The notes beneath the pieces were generated by a model that worked only from the letters and a program-made list of their open reading frames with translations, was not told where the DNA came from and searched no databases. From positions 310,001-374,000 of the forward strand of contig NZ_CP049868.1 of NCBI RefSeq assembly GCF_011303555.1: DNA of 64,000 nt. Direction: 5' to 3'. Below are positions 8,903 through 19,003 of the stretch, piece after piece (position 1 is the stretch's first letter; the number at the start of each line of letters is the position of its first letter). The DNA comes from Pedobacter sp. HDW13 (GTDB lineage Bacteria > Bacteroidota > Bacteroidia > Sphingobacteriales > Sphingobacteriaceae). Made by a program: the position numbers and the translations under genes.

Positions 8903-9203
8903 AAGCTATCAGGTTTTTTTTATATATGCTAATTTAAAAAATTATCTGAATGGTGGTGAATTGTAACAGCACCTATACATTCAGTTTTCAAATTAAAACC
9001 TTTATCATTAAACCCAAAAATGTAGCAGAAATTGTGTGCCCACTTTATTTTTACAAAACCCTAATCGTTTCGATCGAAAGTAATACAACCAAGGGCCAGG
9101 GCTGCTTAACGTAGCTAAATCTGTAGAGATGAAAGATTATAAAAGCAATGTCGGGATGACGATTGCAGCACAAGCATTGTCATCCTGGGTAAAAACAGCT
9201 TTA
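8903..9203. other. intergenic region, one imperfect hairpin
   Basis: No gene is seen. An inverted repeat at 9154-9185 (GGATGACGATTGC against GCATTGTCATCC) lies just after the GH2 stop on that gene's strand and may act as a weak terminator; it has no T run. Confidence 0.45.
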
Positions 9204-11636
9204 TTATTGCACAGCAACAATCTGCAAAGACTCGCTCTTTAAGGCTTTTCCCTTCACATTTAATTTTATCGATCCGCCTTTTTTATTGGCCTGTACCACC
9301 ACTACCAGTTTACCGCTAAAAAGTTTCATAGTAGGTTTCTCGAACGACTCGAGCGAAGTTGCATCGCCATTACAAACAGCCTTAAATGCTCCTGCTCCGC
9401 TTACCTCAAAATTTAACTGATCGCTCGCCGTAGGGCATGGATTTCCATTTTTATCCACTATCGAAACGGTTACGAAAGATAAATCCTTACCATCTGCTTT
9501 TATTTCCTTTCTATCGGGTGTTAGCACAATTTTATAGGGTTTACCTGCCGTGGTGATTTGCTCTTCGGCTACCGGTTTTCCATTGCTATCCAAAGCAACT
9601 ACTTTTAAAGTGCCTGGCTCGTACTTAACATCCATCCACATCAGGCGGTAACGGTTTTGAGGTGTAGATTTGTCTTTTTTACGCACACCAAGGCTTTTAC
9701 CATTTAAAAAGAGCTCGGCACTATCGTAGCTGGTGTACACAAAAACCGGAGTGGTTTCTCCCTCTCTACCGGCCCAGTTCCAATGAGGTAACAAGTGCAG
9801 GGTTGGTTTTGTGGTATTCCAGCGGCTTCTGTACAAATAGTAACGGTCTTTAGGCAAACCTGCAAGGTCAGAAATCCCGAAATATGAACTTCTTGATGGC
9901 CAGCTGCTGTCGTAAGGCGTAGGTTCGCCCAGGTAATCGAAACCAGTCCAAACAAACTCTCCTATTACCCATGGTTTATCGTCTTGCAAAACAAAATCGT
10001 CATCAGGCACATTAGACCAGCTGCAATATTCCAAATCATAGGAAGAGGACTGAAAATCAGGATATTGTTTATCAAATCCTTTTACAACCGGAAATTTATA
10101 TATCCCTCTTGAACTTACCGTTGATGCCGTTTCTGAGCCCAGGATAAATCCTTGTGGAAATACCTTATTTGCTTCTTCATAAAGATGTACGCGGTAATTT
10201 AAACCCGGAATATCCATCAATGCGCCAAAACCCGACTGCATGGTGGCTTTAACCTGATCCATACCCACTGTTACCGGCCGGGTAGGATCTTCGCGGTGGA
10301 AAATCTCCTGCAGCCATTTCGCTCTTTTTACTCCTTCTGCACCAAACTGGTCGGGCACTTCGTTACCCGAGCTCCACATTACAATACAAGCATGGTTTTT
10401 GGTTGCCTGCACCAGGTTAACAATATCTTTTTCTGCATCGGTATTGAAATACAGGTGATAACCGTTTTCTACCTTGGCTTTTGCCCATTCATCGAAACTT
10501 TCGGCCAGGAACATAAAACCCATTTCATCACAAAGCTCCAGTTGCTCGGGCGAAGGCATGTTGTGTGAGCTTCTGATGGCATCGCAACCCATTTCCTTTA
10601 AAATAGTGAGTTGTCTTTTAAGCGCGGCTGTATTAATGGCAGTACCCAGCGGCCCCAAATCGTGATGCAAACAAACCCCTTTAAACTTGCGCACTTTCCC
10701 GTTCAGGCTAAAGCCAAGGCCGGCAGTGTACTTAATTTCCCTGATCCCAAACCGGGTACGCACCACATCCTTAGGCACATTCCCCTCGTAGACCGTCGAA
10801 ACCGCGGTGTACAGGTACGGGCTTTCGGGACTCCACAAATGTGGGTTTGTTACGGCTATATTTTGTTCTGCTTCGTTGCCAAAAATTGATTTAGCGGTAT
10901 CAAGAGCCACCTGCTGGCCTAAGCTATCCAAAATCTGCGTAACCAAACGCAGGCCTTTGCCTGTTAACCTGGTCTTGATGTTCACCTTCGCAAATTCTTT
11001 TTTAATAACAGGTGTAGTTACGGTAATGCCCCATTGATCGACACTTTGATCTGATTTGATAATGAGGTGCACATTACGGTACAAACCAGCACCGGGGTAC
11101 CAGCGCGATGATTTAGGCTTATTCTGCAAATGAATGGCTAATAGGTTATCGTTCGTTTTTAACGCATTGGTAATATCGATATAAAAATAGTTGTAACCAT
11201 AATTCCACTGCCCTACCAGCTTTCCATTCAGGTACACACGTGGTTCGCTCATGGCACCATCAATCTGTAGTAAAACTTTTTGGTTTGGTTTAATTACCGG
11301 CAGATTGAGCTTTTTCCTGTACCAGCCCTCGCCAACGTAAGGCAAAGCACCAGTGCGGCCAGTTTTTTCAGTTGCCTTGGTTTCGTTATTCTGGGTAATT
11401 GCTGTTACCTGTTTATCAATTTCTTTATCAAACGGTCCGCTAATAGCCCAATCATGTGGTACACTTACTGTTTCCCAGCGCGTATCGTTAAAACCAGGTT
11501 CGGCCGCAGTGGGGAAATTCCCTTTAGAAAATTTCCAGCCCTCATCTAACAAAACCTCCGTTCGCTGTGCAAAAGCATTGATATAAAAAAGGTTAAGCAC
11601 TAAAATGGTAAAAAATATTTTTCTTAAAAGGAACAT
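9204..11636 (-). CDS. GH2 beta-galactosidase with DUF4982, secreted
   Basis: 810-residue glycoside hydrolase family 2 enzyme with a signal peptide ending in AFAQ. Order of parts: sugar-binding jelly roll (about 25-210), Ig-like domain (210-310), TIM barrel (310-610), DUF4982 (about 630-700) and a C-terminal Ig/Big-like domain. The acid/base Glu is E426 in SSGNEVPD; the nucleophile is E502 in LGSETAS; RSSHNMPSPEQLELCDEMGF is the usual barrel signature. As the last gene of a PUL with a GH53 galactanase, it probably removes galactose from the galacto-oligosaccharides released. Hydrolysis of other beta-linked sugars by this broad family cannot be excluded. Confidence 0.9.
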   Translation of the reverse strand: MFLLRKIFFTILVLNLFYINAFAQRTEVLLDEGWKFSKGNFPTAAEPGFNDTRWETVSVPHDWAISGPFDKEIDKQVTAITQNNETKATEKTGRTGALPYVGEGWYRKKLNLPVIKPNQKVLLQIDGAMSEPRVYLNGKLVGQWNYGYNYFYIDITNALKTNDNLLAIHLQNKPKSSRWYPGAGLYRNVHLIIKSDQSVDQWGITVTTPVIKKEFAKVNIKTRLTGKGLRLVTQILDSLGQQVALDTAKSIFGNEAEQNIAVTNPHLWSPESPYLYTAVSTVYEGNVPKDVVRTRFGIREIKYTAGLGFSLNGKVRKFKGVCLHHDLGPLGTAINTAALKRQLTILKEMGCDAIRSSHNMPSPEQLELCDEMGFMFLAESFDEWAKAKVENGYHLYFNTDAEKDIVNLVQATKNHACIVMWSSGNEVPDQFGAEGVKRAKWLQEIFHREDPTRPVTVGMDQVKATMQSGFGALMDIPGLNYRVHLYEEANKVFPQGFILGSETASTVSSRGIYKFPVVKGFDKQYPDFQSSSYDLEYCSWSNVPDDDFVLQDDKPWVIGEFVWTGFDYLGEPTPYDSSWPSRSSYFGISDLAGLPKDRYYLYRSRWNTTKPTLHLLPHWNWAGREGETTPVFVYTSYDSAELFLNGKSLGVRKKDKSTPQNRYRLMWMDVKYEPGTLKVVALDSNGKPVAEEQITTAGKPYKIVLTPDRKEIKADGKDLSFVTVSIVDKNGNPCPTASDQLNFEVSGAGAFKAVCNGDATSLESFEKPTMKLFSGKLVVVVQANKKGGSIKLNVKGKALKSESLQIVAVQ

Positions 11637-11684
11637 GTATAGGGTAATTACTTTAAATAAATAGATGATTTTCTGTTCGCTAGT

Positions 11685-11731
11685 CGGGATTTAAAATCCC
11701 GTATTTAACTGATCCGGATTACAAATCCGGA
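11685..11731. repeat. two small intergenic hairpins
   Basis: CGGGATTT/AAATCCCG with a 1-base centre (11685-11701) and TCCGGATT/AATCCGGA with a 3-base loop (11713-11731). Both are perfect. They sit between the GH53 stop and the GH2 start on the minus strand, so they may dampen readthrough or stabilise the upstream mRNA. Confidence 0.65.
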
Positions 11732-11742
11732 CCAACTTTATA

Positions 11743-12807
11743 TTAAGGCAAAAATGCATCCATGGCAACGGTTGGTTTGCCCGTGTCATCAAAAGCGCCT
11801 AACTTATAGCCATTCCAGCTGTTGTATGATTGTGGTTCCCAATAAAAAACGCCGAGGCCTTTGTTGTTTGGCAGAGATTTATTTTTTGCCATTAAATCTT
11901 TAATAAAATCCTTACATACCGCAGCATCAGTAACGGGCATACCCAGCTCACAAATCATTACTTCCGATCCGTAACGCGAAACCATATCCGTCATGTTGGT
12001 TAAACACTGCGTATTTTTTGCCGGCCAATCGCTGGCTGAGGGATACATAGACATACCCACTACATCCCATTTGGCGCCATTATTTTTCAATCCATCAAAA
12101 ATCCAGCGGAACAAGCCATTGTCATATCCGTTTGAAATGTGTACCACCACTTTAATGGCAGGATCTACGGCTTTAACCCCGTTATAACCAGAGCTTACGA
12201 GATCAGCAAAGTTTTTCATATTCACCGATGCTTTTCCGTCGTTCCATAGCATGCCATTGTTGGTTTCGTTGCCTACCTGCGCCCACTCGGGTACAATTTT
12301 ATTGTTTTTTAAAACCGTTAATACCTCCACCGTATGGTTATACACTGAAGTTTTTAATGTGGCAAAATCCTGTGTTGCCCAGGCAGCTGGTTTATTTTGC
12401 TGGCCCGGATCGGCCCACGAATCGCTGTAATGGAAATCGATCAGCAAACGCATGTTAGCTGCCTTTGCCCGCTTCGCCTTAGCCAGCACATCGGCAGTAT
12501 TGCAGTAACCCGATGCTGGATTTACCCAAACCCGTAAGCGAATGGTATTGATCCCTTTATCTTTCAGTATTTTGAATATATCCTGCTGTTCGCCTGCATT
12601 GTTGTAGAACTTTTTACCGGCAGCTTCCATTTCTGTAATCCAGCTTACATCGGCACCTTTGGCATAAGTTCCTACCGGATCGGGTGTGGGATAAAGCTGT
12701 GTTTCACCTTTAACCGTTTTTTTGCAGCTTACATTGGCTGTAATTAATAAGGCAATTAATGCAAAACATTTCATCTGTTTTATATTTTTTATCGTTAACA
12801 TAATCAT
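11743..12807 (-). CDS. GH53 endo-beta-1,4-galactanase, lipoprotein
   Basis: Cuts beta-1,4-galactan, the side chain of pectic rhamnogalacturonan I (type I arabinogalactan). GH53 marks are GADVSW at the domain start, RLRVWVNP, LLIDFHYSDSWADPG, the acid/base E181 in QVGNETNNG and the nucleophile E287 in ICELGMP (numbered from 12807). The N-terminus has a lipobox, ANVSC, so it is probably anchored at the cell surface, as is usual for PUL endo-enzymes. The longest open frame starts at 12837 inside the upstream gene; the first Met after that gene's stop is 12807, with 12801 also possible. Confidence 0.93.
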   Translation of the reverse strand: MIMLTIKNIKQMKCFALIALLITANVSCKKTVKGETQLYPTPDPVGTYAKGADVSWITEMEAAGKKFYNNAGEQQDIFKILKDKGINTIRLRVWVNPASGYCNTADVLAKAKRAKAANMRLLIDFHYSDSWADPGQQNKPAAWATQDFATLKTSVYNHTVEVLTVLKNNKIVPEWAQVGNETNNGMLWNDGKASVNMKNFADLVSSGYNGVKAVDPAIKVVVHISNGYDNGLFRWIFDGLKNNGAKWDVVGMSMYPSASDWPAKNTQCLTNMTDMVSRYGSEVMICELGMPVTDAAVCKDFIKDLMAKNKSLPNNKGLGVFYWEPQSYNSWNGYKLGAFDDTGKPTVAMDAFLP

Positions 12808-12808
12808 T

Positions 12809-13917
12809 TTATTTAACTGAATAGCTATAATTTCCATCTCCGGCGCTTAAATCTAAAGTAACCGTGTACACCCCGGTTTTGGCCACCGGAATATTGATAC
12901 CGCCCCAGGTTGGTGCACCGGCATAAACCAATGCGCCAGTGGCATCTACTTTATAACTGATGTCGTAACCACCGTTACAGGTAAAAACAAATGTTTTTCC
13001 GGCGGTTAAAGCTACATTGGCCGCCCCCATTTACCGGTACCGGCGTTATAAACCATTGGGGTTGATGAAGTGCTCCATCCGTTATCATCGCCCGAAATAA
13101 AGAACTTAACAGGTGTATAGCTAATGGTTAAAGCGTCTACATCGGCATTTACCTTCATGTATGCTGGTGCTGGTGTAAGCCATAAATTACCTCCACCCAG
13201 GCTCATTGTAGTGGCTGAAGTACCCCAGCCATAAATTTTGCTAACATCTTTTGTCGATACCAGTTGAAACCCGTCTCCTCCCCAGCCATCGGCATTGGGC
13301 AGGTTCAGGTAACCTTCATATTTCGAATTGAATTTTGATGAGGTTAATAGCAAGCCATTGGTTCTTGTTGCTGGTGTTTTCCATGAATTACCTCCTTTAA
13401 CCAGCAAGGCAGGATATTCGATTGTTGCCTTATAAGGGGTTAGGGTTAAAGCAGCGTAAATTGGTTTGATGCTTGATGCAGTTCCGGTGTTTTGAGTAAC
13501 CTCTGCCTTTAAACGCACCGCCAAAGTACTTACCGTTCCGGTAGGCAGATTTAGCTGAACACCCGCAAGCGAATTTAAATCTGCACCTAAATAGGTTTTT
13601 TCAAATGTTCCGGCAGGTATTTTTACCACAATAGCATTGGCCCAGGCATTGGCACCAACGGTATCTGAAGGCAAATCGAACTCTAAAGAATAAGTAGGTA
13701 TGATGCTTACACCAAAGTTAGCGGCCTTAAAATTAAAGGTAACTACTTTTTCGGCATCGTTTACCGCAGTTAAAACCACTGCAGAGGCAGAGCTTTTGAA
13801 AGCCAGCGCCGCTGAATTGGGCGGATTGACAATATTGGTGCTCGCTTCTTTTTTACAGGCAAACAAAATGCTGCCCAAAAGCAAGGTAATCGCAAATAGT
13901 TTAAATATCGTTTTCAT
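12809..13917 (-). CDS. SusE/SusF-type surface glycan-binding protein, frameshifted
   Basis: Lipoprotein (lipobox LFAC, then KK) following SusD. The N-terminal part (13917 to about 13025) has two Ig-like DUF5116/SusE-type regions, and the last part is the SusF-like module FFISGDDNGWSTSSTPMVY. The frame then stops, and the remaining 60 residues (NVALTAGKTFVFTC, GDGNYSYSVK) lie in the next frame. Adding one G to the G5 run (C5 at 13024-13028 on the plus strand) gives KWGAANVAL and restores one protein of about 369 aa. It likely binds galactan at the cell surface. A true mutation would cost the last strands of the C-terminal module. Confidence 0.85.
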
Positions 13918-13932
13918 GTTGTTAAAGCTGAA

Positions 13933-15540
13933 TTAATAACCTGTATTTTGACGTAGATTTGGATTGGCTGAAAGATCAGTAGGTGGCAATGGATAAAGAT
14001 TATACTTGCTGTTTACTGCAGTACCGGCTTTAACACCGCCCTTCCAGGCCCACAAATAAGCAGCGGTAGTAAATTTTCCAAAGCGGATCAAATCTGTCCT
14101 TCGCGAAGCTTCGTACCAAAGCTCACGTCCACGTTCATCCAGGATAAAATCGGTGGTTAAAGCACTCGAGCTAATGTTACCTGCTGTACTGCCATTGTAG
14201 GCGCGGGTACGCAATTTGTTCACATAATCTAACACAGTAGCTAAACTACCACCCGATCCACCACGCAACACAGCTTCTGCATAGGTTAAATAGGTTTCGC
14301 CCAGGCGAAAAAGCGGGAAATCGATATCAGAAAAATCTTTGGCCACATCCTGGTGCGGTGCAGGTCCACCCGAACGGGTTTTATTGCGGTATTTCGTACT
14401 CGAATAACCATCGGTAGAGGTATAAAGATCGTTTATCTCCATGTTCTGTCCCGACATGTAAAACTGTGCCCTGGTATCGGTTGCACCTGTTTTATCGGCA
14501 AAAAGATTTACAAACTGCTGGGTAATGCGTAAACCGCCCCAGTTACCGTTAGAACCTGAAACATCAGCTGGTACCCCTGCAGGACCATGCATTAAATAAG
14601 TTGTACCGCCATAATTCTGGGTATTGGTACCGTCATAATTAATTGTAAAAATATTTTCGTCGGTATTTAAGTGGTTATCGGCAATGGTTAGTTCGCGGTA
14701 ATTGCCATGCAAAGTATAACCCGCAGCAGTAATTTTATTGCAATAGGTAATGGCATCGGTATATCTGGCTGTACCGGTGTACACTTCGGCATTGAGGTAA
14801 ATCCGGCTCAATAAAGCCCAGTCTGCAGCTCTATCAGCCCTACCATACTCGTTGGCTTTTGGTGCGCTTAGTTCATTTTCTATCGCTTTTAGTTCCGTTT
14901 CTACATAAGTAAACAAATCTTTACGCTGAATTTGCTTCGGAAGATCTTTCCCGCCAATTTCAGTGGTTTCAGTTACCAATGGTGGATTTCCGTAAATATC
15001 CATTAGCACCGCATATTGGTAAGCCCTGATAAATCGCGCTTCGGCCCTGAATTTACGCACCTGGTCTGCATCAGCTCCCACTATGCCCCGTTTACTCAGG
15101 TTATCATCAGAAGATTGATTAATAAAATCATTGCACAAGGTAATCTGGAAGAAAGAACGGTAATACAATCCATTGATGATGGAATTGATTGACGACCAGC
15201 TCAGCTCGTGCAATCCCTGAATGCCCGCATCGTTTTTCCACGACCACACGGCTTCATCGGTAGTTAATTCCTGTAAGTTCCAGTACAGCCTTAAAAAATC
15301 AGAGTTCCCTTCATCTTTAATAATTTCTGATGGAATATCTGGCTGGCCAACAGATGCATTTCCTGTAAGGGCAAAAGCACCATAAACTTTAGCCAGCGCC
15401 TGCTTGTAACCTGCAGCTGTAGTATAAACCTTATCAGCCGTTAAGTCGTTAGTTGGCGTAAGATCTAACTTGTTACATGCTACCATTAAAACAGATACCA
15501 CACAAGCCAATGCACTTAATTGTAAAACACGTAGTTTCAT
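13933..15540 (-). CDS. SusD/RagB outer membrane glycan-binding lipoprotein
   Basis: Lid subunit of the SusC-SusD importer. The start at 15540 gives a clean lipoprotein signal (lipobox VMVAC, then N); the frame is open eight codons further. Family features are the N-terminal DLTPTNDL, the TPR-like helical middle (RFIRAYQYAVLMDIYGNPPLV), FPLFRLGETYLTYAEAVLRGG near residue 440 and the end FILDERGRELWYEASRRTDLIRFGKF. Length of 535 aa is usual. It lies 4-28 bases after susC and is followed by the SusE/F gene. Confidence 0.96.
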   Translation of the reverse strand: MKLRVLQLSALACVVSVLMVACNKLDLTPTNDLTADKVYTTAAGYKQALAKVYGAFALTGNASVGQPDIPSEIIKDEGNSDFLRLYWNLQELTTDEAVWSWKNDAGIQGLHELSWSSINSIINGLYYRSFFQITLCNDFINQSSDDNLSKRGIVGADADQVRKFRAEARFIRAYQYAVLMDIYGNPPLVTETTEIGGKDLPKQIQRKDLFTYVETELKAIENELSAPKANEYGRADRAADWALLSRIYLNAEVYTGTARYTDAITYCNKITAAGYTLHGNYRELTIADNHLNTDENIFTINYDGTNTQNYGGTTYLMHGPAGVPADVSGSNGNWGGLRITQQFVNLFADKTGATDTRAQFYMSGQNMEINDLYTSTDGYSSTKYRNKTRSGGPAPHQDVAKDFSDIDFPLFRLGETYLTYAEAVLRGGSGGSLATVLDYVNKLRTRAYNGSTAGNISSSALTTDFILDERGRELWYEASRRTDLIRFGKFTTAAYLWAWKGGVKAGTAVNSKYNLYPLPPTDLSANPNLRQNTGY

Positions 15541-15567
15541 ATATTTTTTGATTAAACAGTTCATCGT

Positions 15568-18551
15568 TTAGTAATTAAGGTTTAAACCTAAAGAGAATAC
15601 GCGGGGTCTTGGATAGATGTTGTTATCTACACCAGAAGCTACTTCAGGATCAAGTCCTTTGTATTTGGTTACTACAAAAACATTCTGCACACTGCCAGTA
15701 AGCTGCAGGCTGGCTTTGCTTTTAAACAGCTGACCAAACGAATAACCCAGGTTTACGTTATCCATCCGCAGGAACGCGGCATTTTGCACATAATAATCGC
15801 TCAACAACTGTTGCCCTTTAAAATTGGTTGTCAGGTAGTTCGGCGATCCGTTTAAGATAATGGCTGTACCTAAAATCTGCGTCAGGTTGCCACTCTGGCT
15901 AAAATTATTGTTGTACACGTAATTGCCCAGGTTAGCCCTTAAGGTGAATGATAAGTTCCATTTTTTATAGCTAAGATTATTGCTAAAGCCTAAAAATACT
16001 TTCGGATCGGCTTGTTTGCCCTTCTTAAAATCGCTCGGACTGATAATACCATCGCCATTCTGATCAACATACACCCCTTCAATTGGGTTGCCCGCCTGAT
16101 CGTACACTTGCTCGAAAAGGTTAAAGGTATTTTTTGGTCCGCCAACGGCATTAATGAAGGCATTTTGTCCACCTACACCACCTGCAATGGTACCGCTCGG
16201 GAAGCCTGCGTAATTCGGATCGTTTGGCACCACCGTTAAATTGGTGATGGTGTTTTTATTATAGGTAGCATTGAAGCTGAAATTCCAATCGAAATCTTTT
16301 GCTTTAACGGGATTAAAATTCAAGGTAAGCTCTACCCCTTCATTTTTCATATCGCCTACATTCACAACTGCTGTGGCAGCAAAATTGGTTCCTGCGGGTT
16401 GTGGAATTCTGTTTAGTAAATCGCTGGTTTTTTTCTGGTAAACGTCCAGACTACCAGTAATCCGGTTATCGAAAAGGCCAAAATCTAAACCAATATTCGC
16501 GGTTGCAGTTTCTTCCCATTTAATATTGGCAATGTAGGCACTTGGGCGGTACATCTGATAAAAAGTATTGCCAAACTGATATTGGGCATTTAGCGAGCTC
16601 AAACCGTAAGTAGACAAATAGCCATAGTTATCAATACCATCCTGTTGACCGGTAATACCATAACTGGCGCGTAGTTTCATTGCCGAAATGGCTTTAATAT
16701 CTTTTAAAAACGATTCGTTTTTAACGGTCCACGCCAATGCTACGGAAGGAAAAAGACCATACTTATAGGCTGGGCCAAAACGCGATGAGCCATCTCGGCG
16801 TACCGTTGCGGTCAACAGAAAACGTTCATCGTAATTGTAATTTAACCTCCCGAAATAAGAGATTAAGCGGTACTGAGGCTTATTAAACGCAAAGGCAGGA
16901 TCCGAATTGGGCACTTTATTGCCATTGGCATCGAAACTTGGGTAAAAATATTGCGTGGTTAAATAATCGTTATAAGAATAACCGGCAGTAACGTCTATCC
17001 TGCTTTTTATCGATTTAAATTCTTTGATGTAGTTGAGGTAAAAATCAACAACAGTGTTTCTCCTATTTGTTTTGTATTGATTATTCACCCCGTTACTTAA
17101 AATAGATTCTGCAGCATTCGGATCTACATAAACAGTTCCTTTACCCGAAGCTACATCGTAACCAGCATTAAAATTGGCATGCAATTCGGGCAAAAAGTGA
17201 AATTGATAATCCAGCTGAATATTGCCGATACTGCGCAAAGGTTTAGCACGGTCTTCGCGTTGCTCGAGTAATCCCACAGGGTTACGCCCTACCAAATTAA
17301 CCAAACCAGTTGGTGTTGTCGGGTCGAGCCATTCCCAATAGCCGTTGTAATCTGCACGGTTGGTATAAGTAGCCTGCGTAGGGTCGAAACTTACAGCACC
17401 ACCAATAGCGGATGAATTGGCAAAACGGGTTTTCTGCATGCTTCCTTTCAGATTGATATCAACTTTTAAATGGTTATCAAAAAAGCGCGGATTGAGTACA
17501 AATGCTGCCGATCTTTTTTCCAGCTGATCGGTTCTTAATATGCCGCTTTGGTTCTGATAACCGACAGACAAGCGATAAGGCAATTTTTTAATCCCCCGCT
17601 AATGCTGATGTTGTTATCGGTAGAAATCCCATCCTGATAGATCAGGTCCTGCCAGTTGGTATTAAAACCACCCAATTGAGCTTTCTGTGCCGCAGTGCCA
17701 TTAGCATTCACAATCGATCTGATCTGATCTGCACTCAGCACATCGAGCTGCTTAACAATTTTCGAAATAGAATTAACCGAATTGAAACTTACCTTTAAAC
17801 CATCACCCAATCCCTTTTTTGTAGTGATGATAATAACACCATTTGCGGCCCTGGCACCATAAATAGCAGCTGCTGAAGCATCTTTCAAAACTGTAAATGT
17901 TTCAATATCGTTCGGATTAATAAAGCTAAGCGGATTGGACGCACCTGAAACGCCGCCATTTTCTAACGGAACACCATCAATTACGAATAAAGGATCGTTA
18001 CTGGCGTTGAGCGAAGAACCTCCACGAATACGAATAGTGCTTCCACTGCCCGGTTGGCCACTGTTAGAAGTAATGGCTACACCCGAAACTTTACCCGATA
18101 ACATTTGCTCGGGTGTGGTAATACTTCCTTTCTGGAAATCCTTTACCCCTACAACTGCTACAGAGCCTGTAAGGTCTTGCTTTCGGGTGGTTCCGTAACC
18201 TACTACCACCACATCGTTTAATGTTGCCGCATCTTCGGTTAAGGTAACGGTAAAATTAGTGGTTTTAGTAACCTGGATTTCTCTGGTTTGGTAGCCTACA
18301 GAAGTAAACTCCAGTATACCTGCCTTTGCCGGAATCTTAATACTGAAATTACCCTGTGCATCGGTTGATGTGGCAATTGCTGTACCTTTTAAACGGATAC
18401 TTACGCCAGGCATGCCTAAATTATCGGGTGCCGATTTTACAACACCGGTAATGGTAGCCTGCTGTGCAAAAAGATATCCGTTTGTAAAAATCAACAGTAA
18501 AAGCATTAAGATTCGCTTGTTACTCCTGAAGAAAGATGTAAAATTGTGCAT
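15568..18551 (-). CDS. SusC/RagA TonB-dependent receptor, frameshifted
   Basis: Outer membrane importer of the PUL. The N-terminal part has a signal peptide (FAQ), a carboxypeptidase-D regulatory-like domain (about 33-110), the VVVVGYGTTRKQDLTGSV TonB-box region and a plug with FVIDGVPL. The frame ends soon after ISISGGLKN. The barrel continues in another frame as LPYRLSVGYQNQSGILRT, which directly follows ISISGGLKN in family members. One extra base in the run written as T6 at 17584-17589 on the plus strand (or the TT next to it) joins them into about 994 residues. The heptamer A AAA AAT lies exactly here, so translational slippage could also give some full product. Confidence 0.9.
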
Positions 18552-19003
18552 AGAATATTATGGTTAGAATTATACCTACAAAAGAACACTATATGCCCCA
18601 ATTGGCTTTGTGCTATCGTTCATATCTTTTGTGCTAATCGACATATTATATTCATTTAAGGCATTTAAAACAGGTTTTGAGAGATTTTTTATAGAAGATC
18701 ACCTTACCCAAATCCGCCATTCCCGTGAAAACAGGAATCGTAATGCACCATACCAGAATAGCCAAAGCATTAGGATTCCCAGGCAAGCTGGGGAGGTCGG
18801 ATTCTTTATAACGAATCCCTATAGAAAATCACCCTACCCCGATCCGTCATTCCCGTAAAAACGGGAATCCTAAAGCATTATACTAGCATAGCCAAAGCAT
18901 TAGGATTCCCAGGCAAGCTGGGAAGGACCGTTTTCTTAAATGAATAGGTTCGTGAAAAATAAATTATATTTACCGCTTCAGAAACCGTCTGACCGAACAC
19001 CGA
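18552..19003. other. divergent control region between susC and the HTCS gene
   Basis: This 450-base gap must hold the promoters of both the PUL operon (minus) and its regulator (plus). TATATTTA at 18968-18975 region resembles a -7 box for the regulator but lacks the final G. I cannot point to a clear binding site for the regulator. Much of the gap is filled by a tandem duplication described separately. Confidence 0.5.
18690..18936. repeat. 130-bp tandem duplication of a two-hairpin element
   Basis: Two copies offset by exactly 130 bases (about 18690-18806 and 18820-18936). Each has ATAGAA.ATCACC.TACCC, then a hairpin with arms ATTCCCG and (A/C)GGGAAT, then about 25 bases later a second hairpin TCCCA-GGCAAGC-TGGGA. 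The copies differ at scattered positions, so the duplication is not very recent. The first hairpin type is also found at 6725-6744. Confidence 0.85.

Noticed and set aside
8903..9203. Possible small RNA or riboswitch upstream of the GH2 end
   Set aside because: Only one imperfect hairpin is seen and there is no promoter-like word or known riboswitch pattern.
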